In this document: positions 25,632 through 38,048 of the stretch, piece after piece
How the letters are laid out: each line of letters opens with the position of its first letter
Numbering within the stretch: position 1 is the first letter of the stretch
Source of the DNA: Streptomyces sp. NBC_00083
GTDB taxonomy: Bacteria; Actinomycetota; Actinomycetes; Streptomycetales; Streptomycetaceae
NCBI RefSeq assembly: GCF_026343295.1
Contig: NZ_JAPELY010000001.1
Coordinates: 868,001-932,000 of the forward strand
Length of the DNA: 64,000 nt
Direction: 5' to 3'
The notes under the pieces: model-generated
The model's database searches: none
Told to the model about the DNA's origin: nothing
What the model saw: the letters and a program-made list of their open reading frames with translations, nothing else
Made by a program: the position numbers and the translations under genes

Positions 25632-26780
25632 ATGACTTCCGCCACCGAGAACCTCGACCACGCATCCGCAGCGGACCCGCACGCCAACGACGCCGCGCCC
25701 TACGGCGGCGGCGACCCGTACGCCGACTACCGCTCGGGGGAGTTCCCCTTCACCGAGCTCGTCGACCTCGCGGACCGCAGGCTCGGCGCCGGAGTCATCG
25801 CGGCCAACGACGAGTTCTTCGCCGAGCGCGAGAACCTTCTCGTGCGCGAGCGGGCCGTCTTCGACCCGGAGCACTTCGGGCACAAGGGCAAGATCATGGA
25901 CGGCTGGGAGACCCGCCGTCGCCGCGGGGCCGACGCCGACCACGTCTTCCCCGCGCCCGAGGACCACGACTGGGCCCTCGTACGCCTGGGCGCGCCCGGC
26001 GTGATCAAGGGCGTCGTCGTCGACACGGCGCACTTCCGCGGCAACTACCCGCAGCGGATATCCCTCCAGGCGACGGCGGTCGAGGGCTCGCCCAGCCCCG
26101 AACAGCTCCTCGCCGACGACGTGAAGTGGGACGAGATCGTCCCGCCGACGCCGGTCCGCGGCCACGCCGAGAACGGCTTCGAGATCACGACCGGCCGCCG
26201 CTACACCCACGTACGGCTCTGCCAGCACCCCGACGGCGGCGTCGCCCGCCTGCGCGTGCACGGCGAGGTCGTACCGGACCCGGAGTGGCTCGACACGCTC
26301 GGCACGATCGACCTCGTGGCGGTCGTCAACGGCGGCTCCTACGAGGACGCGTCCGACAAGTTCTACTCCTCGCCGACGCAGATCATCCTGCCCGGCACCT
26401 CGCGCAAGATGGACGACGGCTGGGAGAACCGGCGTCGCCGCGTCCGCGACACCAATGACTGGGTGCGCTTCCGGCTGGTCGCACAGGGGGCGATCAGGGC
26501 GGTCGAGATCGACACGGCGTACCTGAAGGGCAACTCGGCGGGCTGGATCGCGCTGAGCGGGCGCGACGGCGCGACGGGCGAGTGGTTCGAGATCATCCCG
26601 CGTACGCGTCTGCAGCCCGACACGCTGCACCGCTTCCGCCTGTCGGCCCAGGCGGTGGCGACCCACGTCCGCCTGGACGCGTTCCCCGACGGCGGGGTGG
26701 CGCGGATGCGCCTGCACGGCGCCCTCACGGCCGAGGGCGCGGCCGAACTGCGCCGCCGCCACACGGAGTTGACGGGCTGA
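25632..26780 (+). CDS. alc: allantoicase
   Basis: A 382-aa allantoicase, which hydrolyses allantoate to ureidoglycolate and urea in purine breakdown. The two internal repeats each show the family pattern: KIMDGWETRRRR...DHDWALVRLG...DTAHFRGNYPQ and RKMDDGWENRRRR...NDWVRFRL...DTAYLKGNSAG. Allantoinase, malate synthase and the pathway regulator usually sit beside it in Streptomyces but are absent here, so this is an isolated copy. The ATG at 25632 fits the family N-terminus; the ribosome site is weak. Confidence 0.95.
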   Translation: MTSATENLDHASAADPHANDAAPYGGGDPYADYRSGEFPFTELVDLADRRLGAGVIAANDEFFAERENLLVRERAVFDPEHFGHKGKIMDGWETRRRRGADADHVFPAPEDHDWALVRLGAPGVIKGVVVDTAHFRGNYPQRISLQATAVEGSPSPEQLLADDVKWDEIVPPTPVRGHAENGFEITTGRRYTHVRLCQHPDGGVARLRVHGEVVPDPEWLDTLGTIDLVAVVNGGSYEDASDKFYSSPTQIILPGTSRKMDDGWENRRRRVRDTNDWVRFRLVAQGAIRAVEIDTAYLKGNSAGWIALSGRDGATGEWFEIIPRTRLQPDTLHRFRLSAQAVATHVRLDAFPDGGVARMRLHGALTAEGAAELRRRHTELTG

Positions 26781-27125
26781 CCCCGTCCACTCCCTCTCTC
26801 CACCGCCCGGCGGAACGGTTGCGCATCGACGCCCGTCCGTCGGGCGGCTTTCATGGGGGCGGGACGCCGTCTCCGACCGCTGATTGAACGCGTTCAAAAG
26901 GCATGGCAGTATGACACTCGTCGTCGAGGCCGGCAGGCCACTGGTGGAACGGTGTTGGTTCGCCGTACCGCGAGGGGGGCTCGCACAGTGGAGCAAGGGG
27001 GAGGGGCCCAAGGGCCGCTCACTGCCGGCCTCGACGGCGATGGTGACGGTGGAGGGGGCACTGACACGTGTCGCCCGCGCGGTGATCGACGCAACCCGGG
27101 AGTCGCGGCGTCCGCCATGGGAATC
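26781..27125 (+). other. interval with a promoter and palindrome but no convincing gene
   Basis: A perfect 14-bp palindrome TTGAACGCGTTCAA (26884-26897) contains a -35 box TTGAAC; CAGTAT (26907-26912) is a good -10 at 17 bp. Transcription would run rightward, yet the following 200 bp contain only short frames: one from ATG 26911 to a TAG at 27127-27129 and one from GTG with very low GC3. The DNA then meets the oppositely oriented gene at its stop codon. This may be the 5' remnant of a deleted gene or a short ORF of 72 codons. Confidence 0.4.
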
Positions 27126-28220
27126 CTAGGGGAGGGTGACCCGGGGGCACCTGTGCGCGTCGGCCGTCGCGTCGAGGAAGTTCTGGAACGTGGCGTTCTT
27201 GGCCTGCGTGTAGGCGGCAGCGGAGTGGCTGACGCTGTCGAGCAGAGCGCCTTCGTAGGTGCTGCTCCAGTGGGCGGCGAAGTAGGTGTCCCCGCCGCCA
27301 CAGTGCAGGACGGCCTGGTCCGGTCCGGCAACGCCGTGGTGGTCAGGCAGGTTCCGCATGGTCCCGGTGCCGCTCGTCGCCGCCTGGACGATGCTCGTGT
27401 CCGATGTCGCGGCGAAGGAGACGGACGCCTTGGCCGGTCCCGCCATGTGCAGGTCGCACGCCCAGGTGCGCGGACTGCCGTGGTTCACCTGCTCCGTGTC
27501 GGGCTCGGCCCGGCCGACGAGGATGACACTCTTCGGCAATGCAAGGCCGGGCACACCGCACACGTTCCGGACATCGGTCGTGTGTGCCGCCGAAGGAGCG
27601 GCGAGAGCGGGGGCGGCCGCGAGCGCCGGGGTGGCGCAGCCGGCCTTCTCGGCGACCTGACGGGCGGCGCGGGTCAGCAGCCGGGCGAGCCCTGGCTGGT
27701 CGGCCGAGCCCTTCTCGACGGTGGCCGTCACGGCCGCCACCCCGCCGTCCCCGGCCCGTACGACCTGACTGCCCTGCAGGCCGCCGACCTTGCTCCAGCA
27801 CGCCTTGGGTAGAACGACGTACCCACCGCCGGGCGAGACGGCGCCCGTCACCCCGGACGTGAAGTAGGAACGGGACCCAGGGTCCTTCCAGACACTGGTG
27901 GTGAAGGGGAACGCGCCCTGCTCGTCGGCCGTCCCCAGGGTCACCCGCTGCTCGTCGCCGCCGATGAAGCGACTGGTGCGCTGAAGGGTGCACGCGAACT
28001 CGGCATGCTGCGCGTCTCCTTGCACGCGCACCTGCGACAGTCGTCCCGCGGAGTCCAGAGCGGCCTGCGCATCCCCACGGTCCAGCCGCCCACCGCAGAA
28101 CGATTCCGCACCGAGAAGGTCCGTGTTCCACCAGCAATACCCGGATGCGAACAGCGCGAGCACGACCAGAGAGGCCGCGGCTATGAGTGCGGGCTTCTTC
28201 TTCGGTACGGGGACGGTCAT
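27126..28220 (-). CDS. membrane-anchored or secreted protein of unknown function
   Basis: A 364-aa protein with a single N-terminal membrane segment after a Lys-rich start (KKKPALIAAASLVVLALFAS) and a long extracytoplasmic part. It contains about eight Cys residues, probably paired in disulfides, and two related halves are suggested by AEFACTLQRTSRF and TWACDLHMAGPAKASVSF, each near a VTLG/FAAT strand. No catalytic motif was recognised. Its TAG stop overlaps the TAG of the rightward frame ending at 27129. The start lies 45 bp after the pepN terminator. Confidence 0.7.
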   Translation of the reverse strand: MTVPVPKKKPALIAAASLVVLALFASGYCWWNTDLLGAESFCGGRLDRGDAQAALDSAGRLSQVRVQGDAQHAEFACTLQRTSRFIGGDEQRVTLGTADEQGAFPFTTSVWKDPGSRSYFTSGVTGAVSPGGGYVVLPKACWSKVGGLQGSQVVRAGDGGVAAVTATVEKGSADQPGLARLLTRAARQVAEKAGCATPALAAAPALAAPSAAHTTDVRNVCGVPGLALPKSVILVGRAEPDTEQVNHGSPRTWACDLHMAGPAKASVSFAATSDTSIVQAATSGTGTMRNLPDHHGVAGPDQAVLHCGGGDTYFAAHWSSTYEGALLDSVSHSAAAYTQAKNATFQNFLDATADAHRCPRVTLP

Positions 28221-28264
28221 GGCGCGGCGCTCACACATTCCTTGAATCCAGGAAGCCAAAACGG

Positions 28265-28295
28265 CCGGGGCAGGGGAACGAAGTCCCTGCCCCGG
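28265..28295 (-). terminator. terminator of pepN
   Basis: An 11-bp perfect stem CCGGGGCAGGG / CCCTGCCCCGG with a 9-nt loop, 8 bp beyond the pepN stop. No U-tract, as usual in Streptomyces. Confidence 0.8.
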
Positions 28296-28303
28296 TCGGG
28301 GTG

Positions 28304-30877
28304 TTACGCGGACTGGGCGTCGGCCGTGCGGGCGCGGAGGGCTCGGTCGATGCCTGCGCGGGATTCCGAGATCAGGCGGCGCAGGGACGCGTTCGGCTGG
28401 GCCGTGGTCAGCCAGGTGTCCGTGGCGTCCAGGGTCTCCTGGGAGACCAGGAGCGCCGGGTAGAGGCCCACCGCGATCTGCTGGGCGATCTCGTGCGAGC
28501 GGGACTCCCACACGCCCTTGACCGCCTCGAAGAACTTCGGCGAGAACGGGGCGAGGAGCTCGCGCTGGTCGGTCTGGACGAAGCCGGCGATGACCGCTTC
28601 CTGGACCGCGTTCGGGAGAGTGTCACCCTCCACGACCGCCGCCCACGCCTCGGCCTTGGCCTCCGGCGTCGGCCGCGCGGCCTTCGCCGTCGCCGCGTGG
28701 CGCTCGCCCGCCGCCGTCTTGTCGAGCTCCAGCTCCGCCGAGATCTCCGCCTCGTCGAAGACGCCGGTCGCGGCGAGCCGCTCCACGAACGCCCAGCGCA
28801 GCTCGGTGTCGACGGCCAGGCCCTCGATGACCTCCGCGCCCGTCAACAGGGCCTGCAGCAGGTCGAGTTGCTGCGGGGTGCGGGCCGTCGCCGCGAACGC
28901 GCGGGCCCACGCCAGCTGGTGGTCGCTGCCCGGCTCCGCGGTCCGCAGGTGCGCCAGCGTCGCCTCGGTCCACTGGGTCAGACCCGTGTCGCGCCACTCG
29001 GGCGCCGCGTACAGGTCGATGGCCAGCTTCACCTGGCGGTGCAGGGACTGCACCACGCCGATGTCGGACTCCTTGGCGATGCCCGAGAGGACCAGCGCCA
29101 GGTAGTCGCGCGTGGGCAGTTCGCCGTCGCGCGTCATGTCCCACGCCGACGCCCAGCACAGGGCGCGCGGCAGGGACTCCGTGAAGTCGCCCAGGTGCTC
29201 GGTGACGACGCGCAGGGACTCCTCGTCGAGGCGGACCTTCGCGTACGACAGGTCGTCGTCGTTGAGCAGCACGACCGCCGGACGGGCCTTGCCCACCAGG
29301 GCGTCCACGGCGGTGCGCGCGCCGTCGATGTCCAGCTCGATGCGGTCGGTGCGCACCAGCTTGCCGGCGCCGTCGAGGTCGTACAGGCCGATCGCGATGC
29401 GGTGCGGACGCAGCGTCGGCTCGCCCTTCGCGCCGGCGGGCAGCGCGGGGGCCTCCTGGCGTACGGCGAAGGACGTGACGACGCCGGAGTCGTCCACCTC
29501 GATCTCGGGACGCAGGACGTTGATGCCGGCCGTCTCCAGCCACGCCTTCGACCAGGTCTTCAGGTCGCGGCCGGAGGTCTTCTCCAGCGCGCCGAGCAGG
29601 TCGGACAGGCGCGTGTTGCCGAAGGCGTGGGCCTTGAAGTACGCCTGCACGCCCTGGAAGAACTCGTCCATGCCGACGTAGGCGACGAGCTGCTTGAGGA
29701 CCGAGGCACCCTTGGCGTAGGTGATCCCGTCGAAGTTGACCAGGACGTCGTCCAGGTCATTGATCTCGGCCATGATCGGGTGCGTGGACGGCAGCTGGTC
29801 CTGGCGGTAGGCCCAGGTCTTCTCGGAGTTGGCGAACGTGGTCCACGCGCCCGGCCAGCGCGAGCCCGGCCCGTGGGCCTGGCAGGCGACCGAGGTGTAG
29901 GTGGCGAACGACTCGTTCAGCCACAGGTCGTTCCACCACTCCATCGTGACGAGGTCGCCGAACCACATGTGGGCCAGCTCGTGCAGGATGGTCTCGGCGC
30001 GGCGCTCGTACGCGGCGTCCGTCACCTTGGAGCGGAACACGTACTGGTCGCGGATGGTGACCGCGCCCGCGTTCTCCATCGCGCCCGCGTTGAACTCCGG
30101 CACGAAGAGCTGGTCGTACTTGGCGAACGGGTACGCGTAGTCGAACTTCTCCTGGAACCAGTCGAAGCCCTTGCGGGTGACGTCGAAGATGTCGTCCGCG
30201 TCGAGGAACTCGGCCAGCGAGGGACGGCAGTAGATGCCGAGCGGCACGGTCTGCCCGTGCGGGCCCTCGTAGGAGGAGTGCACCGCGTGGTACGGGCCCA
30301 CGATCAGCGCGGTGATGTACGAGGAGATGCGCGGCGTCGGCTCGAAGACCCAGACGTCGTCCTTGGGCTCCGGGGTCGGCGAGTTGGAGATCACCGTCCA
30401 GCCGGCCGGGGCCTTCACGGTGAACTGGAAGGTCGCCTTCAGGTCGGGCTGCTCGAACGAGGCGAAGACGCGGCGGGCGTCCGGGACCTCGAACTGCGTG
30501 TACAGATAAGCCTGTTGGTCCACCGGGTCCACGAAGCGGTGCAGGCCCTCGCCGGTGTTGGTGTAGGCGCAGTCGGCCACCACCGTGAGTTCGTTGCGGC
30601 CCGCCGCGAGCCCGGTCAGGGCGATGCGCGAGTCGGCGAACACGGCTGCCGCGTCCAGGGCGGTGCCGTTCAGGACGACCTCGTGCACGGTCGGTGCGAC
30701 GAGGTCGATGAAGGTGTCCGCCCCGGCCTCGGCGGCATCGAAGCGCACGGTGGTGGCGGAGCGGTACGTGCCGCCCTCCTGCGCGCCGCTCAGGTCGAGC
30801 TCGATCTCGTACGAGTCGACGGTGAGCAGGGCCGCGCGCCGCTGCGCCTCTTCACGGGTCAGATTCGTGCCAGGCAC
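28304..30877 (-). CDS. pepN: aminopeptidase N (M1 family), first copy
   Basis: An 857-aa cytoplasmic zinc aminopeptidase that trims N-terminal residues from peptides. The exopeptidase motif GAMEN is at 265-269 and the zinc site HELAH at 299-303 with the third ligand Glu322 (WWNDLWLNE). The C-terminal ERAP1-like helical domain is complete. GTG at 30877 follows AAGGAG at 9 nt. A second M1 gene (39784-42363) of similar length lies 9 kb away. Downstream of the Clp proteases such enzymes finish peptide degradation. Confidence 0.95.
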   Translation of the reverse strand: MPGTNLTREEAQRRAALLTVDSYEIELDLSGAQEGGTYRSATTVRFDAAEAGADTFIDLVAPTVHEVVLNGTALDAAAVFADSRIALTGLAAGRNELTVVADCAYTNTGEGLHRFVDPVDQQAYLYTQFEVPDARRVFASFEQPDLKATFQFTVKAPAGWTVISNSPTPEPKDDVWVFEPTPRISSYITALIVGPYHAVHSSYEGPHGQTVPLGIYCRPSLAEFLDADDIFDVTRKGFDWFQEKFDYAYPFAKYDQLFVPEFNAGAMENAGAVTIRDQYVFRSKVTDAAYERRAETILHELAHMWFGDLVTMEWWNDLWLNESFATYTSVACQAHGPGSRWPGAWTTFANSEKTWAYRQDQLPSTHPIMAEINDLDDVLVNFDGITYAKGASVLKQLVAYVGMDEFFQGVQAYFKAHAFGNTRLSDLLGALEKTSGRDLKTWSKAWLETAGINVLRPEIEVDDSGVVTSFAVRQEAPALPAGAKGEPTLRPHRIAIGLYDLDGAGKLVRTDRIELDIDGARTAVDALVGKARPAVVLLNDDDLSYAKVRLDEESLRVVTEHLGDFTESLPRALCWASAWDMTRDGELPTRDYLALVLSGIAKESDIGVVQSLHRQVKLAIDLYAAPEWRDTGLTQWTEATLAHLRTAEPGSDHQLAWARAFAATARTPQQLDLLQALLTGAEVIEGLAVDTELRWAFVERLAATGVFDEAEISAELELDKTAAGERHAATAKAARPTPEAKAEAWAAVVEGDTLPNAVQEAVIAGFVQTDQRELLAPFSPKFFEAVKGVWESRSHEIAQQIAVGLYPALLVSQETLDATDTWLTTAQPNASLRRLISESRAGIDRALRARTADAQSA

Positions 30878-31035
30878 CCGGTCATCTCCTTCAGATACTT
30901 CAGTTCCATCAGATCGTGACGTTCCGGCCATCCTTGCATGCAGGATGCGGGCAGCGCGATGGCCATTTCCCGGGGGTGAAGGGGGTGCGGGGCCCTGGCG
31001 GGGCGACCGGCGCCCGGGGCGGGGTCCGGGCCCAC

Positions 31036-31605
31036 CCGCGCAGTTCCCCGCGCCCCTGGGTGGGCTGCCCTTGGCAGGGTGCTTGGCATCGGCATCCCTC
31101 ACCCTTGGCAGGGTGGCAGGCACCGGCATCCCTCACCCTTGGCAGGGTGCTTGGTCGCGGCCTCTTCAGCCCGTCCGGCGTTTGAGGACGAGCGCCTTTC
31201 GGGCGCGAACGGGGTCTGGGGCAGAGCCCCAGGCTCTTGGACCTCAGCCCGTCTCTCACCCCCGGAGGGTTTAGGGAAGGGGCGGGGTGGGGGCATCCTC
31301 CCGGCCCCCGGCCGTCGACTGCGGACCGTGCTGGGTCACCCGCGCAGTTCCCCGCGCCCCTGTAGGTGACCCGGAGTCGACCGGTCGCGCCCACCGCGGC
31401 GGAGCCGCGCCAAAGACACAGCCCTGCGCCCCTGTAGGGCCCCGGCGTCGACCGGTCGTGCCCACTGCGGCCGAGCCGCGCACATGGCGATGCCCCGCGC
31501 CCCTGTAGGGCACCCGGAGTCGAGGCCGCCCCCGCGCTCACTGCGGCGGAGCCGCGCAAAAGACACAGCCCCGCGCCCCTGTAGGGCACCCGGCGTCGCA
31601 CCCAC
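31036..31605. repeat. intergenic repeat cluster 1
   Basis: The 800 bp between pepN and asd hold no gene. From left to right: three copies of a CCTTGGCAGGGTG unit about 35 bp apart (31068-31150); the 23-bp element GTCCGGCGTTTGAGGACGAG+CGC (31173-31195) with an adjacent GGGGC-AGA-GCCCC hairpin; then four copies of a roughly 73-bp unit starting CCCCGCGCCCCTGTAGGG at about 31350, 31422, 31493 and 31569, each containing GCGGC-GGA-GCCGC-like hairpins. The CGCGCAGTTCCCCGCGCCCC element occurs at about 31038 and 31341. Related copies recur at 43.3 and 56 kb. Confidence 0.8.
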
Positions 31606-31677
31606 CCCCGGCGGGATCGGTGCCGGGTGGCGTTCGAGGCGCCGGGAGGGGCGCGGGGGACTGCGCTGAAGGGGAGG

Positions 31678-34417
<2,740 letters not shown>

Positions 34418-34433
34418 CCCGGGTACGGCGAAA

Positions 34434-34470
34434 GGCGGGGCGGGTGCTCGTGAAGAGCGCCCGCCCCGCC
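34434..34470. terminator. bidirectional terminator between M28 and S8 peptidase genes
   Basis: A 16-bp stem (one G-U/A-C variant) GGCGGGGCGGGTGCTC / GAGCGCCCGCCCCGCC around a GTGAA loop, placed between two convergent stops. Confidence 0.85.
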
Positions 34471-34495
34471 GTCGTTCAGGCCGTACCGGCGGCCG

Positions 34496-37400
34496 TTACT
34501 GCGTGACCTTCCCGATGATCACGCTGCCGGTGCCCGCCGCGGTGCCGCGCTCGTTGACCAGCTGCACGGTGCCGAAGAACTGGCGTCCCTCGGGAGCCGC
34601 GCCCGCCGCGACGACATCCGCCGTCACCTGCGCCGAAGCGCCGCTCGCGAGCTTGACGGTCTTGCTCTCGTCGACCTTCACGGTGCCGAGCGACGGAGCG
34701 AAGTACACGTCCTTGTAGGCGTACGTCGTCGACCCGGCCGGAACCGAGTAGCCGGCGACCTGGATCGTGTACGTGCCCGCGGCCGGCTTGGCCAGGCTGA
34801 CCGCCTCGTCGGCGCTGCTCGTCGCCGCCTGCGCGACGACCTTGCCGCTCTGGTCGAGGACGTACAGGTCGAGGTCGGCGCTCGCGTCCGAGGTGCCGCC
34901 GATGGAGACGTCCAGGTGCTCGACGCCCGCGCCGATGGTGACCGTGCTGGTCTGCGTCTCACCGGTCTTGATGGTGGGGGTCGCGACCTTCGCGGAACCG
35001 AGCGAGCCGCCCTTCAGCTTGCCGTCCAGAGCGGCGAAGTTGTTGGTGACCTTCCACTGCACGGGGGCCGCGGTGCCGGCCTTCGCCTCGGGCACCGTCT
35101 GGGTGGCCGGGTCGAAGGTGACGCCGAGCGCCGAGACGTCCAGCTTGAAGGAGTTGTCCAGGTACGGCGACGTACGGCGCGCCTCGACCTCGATCTCCCA
35201 GACGCCGGCCTGCGGGTTGGCGTACGACCGCAGGTCGGGGCGGCAGGTGTTGGCCGGGTTGTCGTAGTTCGGGTAGCAGTTCGGCGTCGACGTCGTGTCC
35301 AGGGCCACACCGTAGGGGTGGATGGAGATGAAGCGGGTCTGGCTGCCCGAGCGCAGCGCGCCCATCCGGACCTCCAGGTTCTTCGCGCCCGCCGGGACGG
35401 TCACGAAGTACGACTTGGTCGAGTTGCGCTGCACCGTCGAGGAGGCCGAGAAGGTGTAGCCCGGTCCCGCGACCGGGGTCGCGACGACGACCGTGGCCAT
35501 GATCTGCTGGTCGACGCCGACCGTCTTGGCGTCGTCGACCTGGAGGATCGCGCTGTGCACGCCGCCGGACTTCGGCTGCGCCTGCACCTTGACGGTGACG
35601 GGCTTGCCGAGCGGCAGGCCCACCTCCTTGGAGCCGAGCACCTTGAACGTGCCGTCGTCGTTCTTCAGCGACAGCTTGTGCTTGACGTCGGCGTCCGGTC
35701 CCGTGGTGCGGACGACCGTGACGTCGTACGTCTTCTTCTGGCCGGCCTTCAGGCCGCTCTCGCGGTCGTAGATGCCGGTGCCGACGTTCGGGGTCTTCAG
35801 GGCGAAGCCGAGCGCGCTGGAGACCGGTGCGGCGACGGTGAACTCGTGGGCCGGGGCGTGCTTCTTCGCGGTCTGCTTGATCGCGTCCCAGGCGCCCACG
35901 ATGTTGATGAGGCCGGCGCCCTCGGCGTACGACTGGGTGCCCTTGATGTGCTTGGCCGTCGAGGTCAGCGCGGTGCGCAGGTCGGCCGGCGGCAGGTCGA
36001 TGCCCTGCTGCTTGGCGGCCGAGATGAGCAGCGCGGATGCGCCGGTGGCCTGCGGGGAGGCCATCGAGGTGCCCTGGAGCATCGAGTAGCCGGCCGGCAG
36101 GCTGTAGCCCGCCTCCTTGACCGGGCTGCCGGGCAGCCAGGTCTCGGTGGAGTTGATGGCCGCGCCCGGGGCGGTCAGCGTCGGCGTGAAGCCGCCGTCC
36201 TCACGCGGGCCGCGCGAGGAGAACGGCATCATCTGGTACTCGGTGGAGACGCCGGAGCCGTAGTTGGCGGCCCAGGTGTCCTTGGAGATGCTCGCGCCCA
36301 CCGAGATGACGTGGTCGGCGAGGCCGGGGTCGCCGATGGTGTTGACGCCTGGGCCGTCGTTGCCGGCCGAGATGACCAGCTGGACGCCGTAGGTGTCGAT
36401 GAGGCGCTTGTAGAGCTCGGCGCGCGCGTTGTTGCCGTCGTTGAGCGCCGGCAGGCCGCCGATCGACATGTTGACGATGTCGACGTGGCGGTTGGTGACG
36501 AGGTCGATCATGCCCTCGGTCAGCGCGATGTTGGTGCAGCCGCCGTCCCAGTTGCAGGCGCGCGACGAGACGATCTTCGCGCCGGGCGCGGCACCGCTCA
36601 TCTTGCCGCCGAACAGGCCGTTCGCGGCGGTGATGCCCGCGACGTGGGTGCCGTGCTCGGACTCGATGACGCCGATGTTGACGTAGTCCGAGGTGTGCCC
36701 GGCCGCGTCGTAGACGACGTTCTTGCGGATCTCGACGGTGAACGGGACCCGCTCGACGACGTCGGTCGCCGGGTTGTCGGTACCGAAGTAGCCGACCTGG
36801 TTGCCGTCCTTGTACGGCTTCATCGGAGCGTCGTCCGAGAAGTCGTTGTTGTTGTTCAGGTCGACGCGGACCGTGCCGGCGGCCGGGTCGTAGAGCACGC
36901 CCCAGCTGTCGGTGGTGTCGCCGTCGCGGTTCAGGTCGCCGGCCGCGTCGCCGCCCTTGGTGACCTTCTCGGCGAAGGTGGAGAAGTCGTACGAGCCGGC
37001 CGGGGCCTTGTACGTCTTGCCGCCCGCGGTGAACGTCGGGCCGGACACAGCGGTGTTGGCGCGCAGCCAGGTGCCGTCGTTGTCCTGCACCGGGTCGGTC
37101 GCGGTGACCCAGTCGACGATCTTGCGCTCGCCGGTGGTGGTCTTCTGGAGCGCGGGGTGACCGAGGTCGACACCCGAGTCCAGGACGCCGATGGTGACCC
37201 CGCGGCCGTCCGCCTGGGGGTGCTGCTTCACGAAGTCGACCGCACCCGTCTCGAAGTTCGGGTTGTACGGGTTCTTCGCGGGGGTGTTCTTGTCCGGCGC
37301 GGGGTAGCTGTTCGAGGTCCGCAGCTGCTTGGCGGCCTTCGTGGTGTCGCCCGACGGGGTCGGGTCGTCCAGCTGGATGTCCTGCTTGAGGTCGATGCCG

Positions 37401-37819
37401 TGCACCGAGGGCAGCTTGGCCGCGGCCTTCAGGGCGGCCTCGGCCTTCGCCATCGGCAGGGTCGCGCGGACGTAGCCGAGCTTGTCGTCCTGCTTGCCCA
37501 CGGTCGCCCCCGCGACCGCGTGCAGCTGTCCGGCGACGGCGGAGGTGCCACCCGGGGCGGTCGCCACCATGACGGTGACGCTCTTCTCACCCTTGGCCTG
37601 CGCCTCGGCGAGACGCTGCTCGTCGGCCTTGCCGAGCTTGTCCTCGGCGGTCTTGGCCGGAGCGGTCTTCACCGGGGGCGCGGTCGGGCCGTCGCCGCCG
37701 GTGGTGGCGAAGGCCGGTGCGGCACCCGCCGTGACGAGCGCGGCCACCAGGCCGGCCGCCGCCGCTATTCGGGCCGTGCGTCTCGCCCCGGGTATGGGGC
37801 GCGGGGATTCAGTGGTCAT
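34496..37819 (-). CDS. large secreted subtilisin-like serine protease (S8)
   Basis: An 1107-aa exported subtilase. A signal peptide ends around AAPAFATTGG (about residue 37), followed by an inhibitor-like propeptide. The triad is Asp214 (GVLDSGVD), His389 (EHGTHVAG) and Ser585 (GTSMASPQ), with the oxyanion Asn in VISAGNDGPG. The Asp-His distance of 175 residues is far longer than usual and holds an inserted domain with acidic DLNRDGDTTDSWG and DLNNNNDFSDD segments that look calcium-binding. The C-terminal 350 residues are beta-rich PPC-like modules. ATG 37819 follows AGGG at 6 nt; ATG 37825 is possible. Function: extracellular protein digestion. Confidence 0.95.
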   Translation of the reverse strand: MTTESPRPIPGARRTARIAAAAGLVAALVTAGAAPAFATTGGDGPTAPPVKTAPAKTAEDKLGKADEQRLAEAQAKGEKSVTVMVATAPGGTSAVAGQLHAVAGATVGKQDDKLGYVRATLPMAKAEAALKAAAKLPSVHGIDLKQDIQLDDPTPSGDTTKAAKQLRTSNSYPAPDKNTPAKNPYNPNFETGAVDFVKQHPQADGRGVTIGVLDSGVDLGHPALQKTTTGERKIVDWVTATDPVQDNDGTWLRANTAVSGPTFTAGGKTYKAPAGSYDFSTFAEKVTKGGDAAGDLNRDGDTTDSWGVLYDPAAGTVRVDLNNNNDFSDDAPMKPYKDGNQVGYFGTDNPATDVVERVPFTVEIRKNVVYDAAGHTSDYVNIGVIESEHGTHVAGITAANGLFGGKMSGAAPGAKIVSSRACNWDGGCTNIALTEGMIDLVTNRHVDIVNMSIGGLPALNDGNNARAELYKRLIDTYGVQLVISAGNDGPGVNTIGDPGLADHVISVGASISKDTWAANYGSGVSTEYQMMPFSSRGPREDGGFTPTLTAPGAAINSTETWLPGSPVKEAGYSLPAGYSMLQGTSMASPQATGASALLISAAKQQGIDLPPADLRTALTSTAKHIKGTQSYAEGAGLINIVGAWDAIKQTAKKHAPAHEFTVAAPVSSALGFALKTPNVGTGIYDRESGLKAGQKKTYDVTVVRTTGPDADVKHKLSLKNDDGTFKVLGSKEVGLPLGKPVTVKVQAQPKSGGVHSAILQVDDAKTVGVDQQIMATVVVATPVAGPGYTFSASSTVQRNSTKSYFVTVPAGAKNLEVRMGALRSGSQTRFISIHPYGVALDTTSTPNCYPNYDNPANTCRPDLRSYANPQAGVWEIEVEARRTSPYLDNSFKLDVSALGVTFDPATQTVPEAKAGTAAPVQWKVTNNFAALDGKLKGGSLGSAKVATPTIKTGETQTSTVTIGAGVEHLDVSIGGTSDASADLDLYVLDQSGKVVAQAATSSADEAVSLAKPAAGTYTIQVAGYSVPAGSTTYAYKDVYFAPSLGTVKVDESKTVKLASGASAQVTADVVAAGAAPEGRQFFGTVQLVNERGTAAGTGSVIIGKVTQ

Positions 37820-38048
37820 CAGCATCCCTGTGAAGTGGGTAAGGACCCGGCTTGTGAAAAACGGTTCGTATTTCGGTGCCGGATGACCGCTGAGCATTGC
37901 CTATAGGACTGTTGTTTGTGGAGAGTTGACCGTTACGTGATGTGCACATGGCACATTTCCGCCAGGGTGCGCCCCCCGCCACGACGCCCCGGCGGACCCG
38001 TCGTGCCCAAGACCGCCGCCCGCGCGCACCGACCCGTAATCTCACCCA

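Noticed and set aside
26853..27812. 319-codon rightward frame across the unknown membrane protein gene
   Set aside because: It is antisense to the 27126-28220 gene over most of its length, with low GC3 in its first part.
31350..31605. Regular repeats resembling a CRISPR array
   Set aside because: The whole unit of about 73 bp is repeated with no unique spacers, and no cas genes are present.
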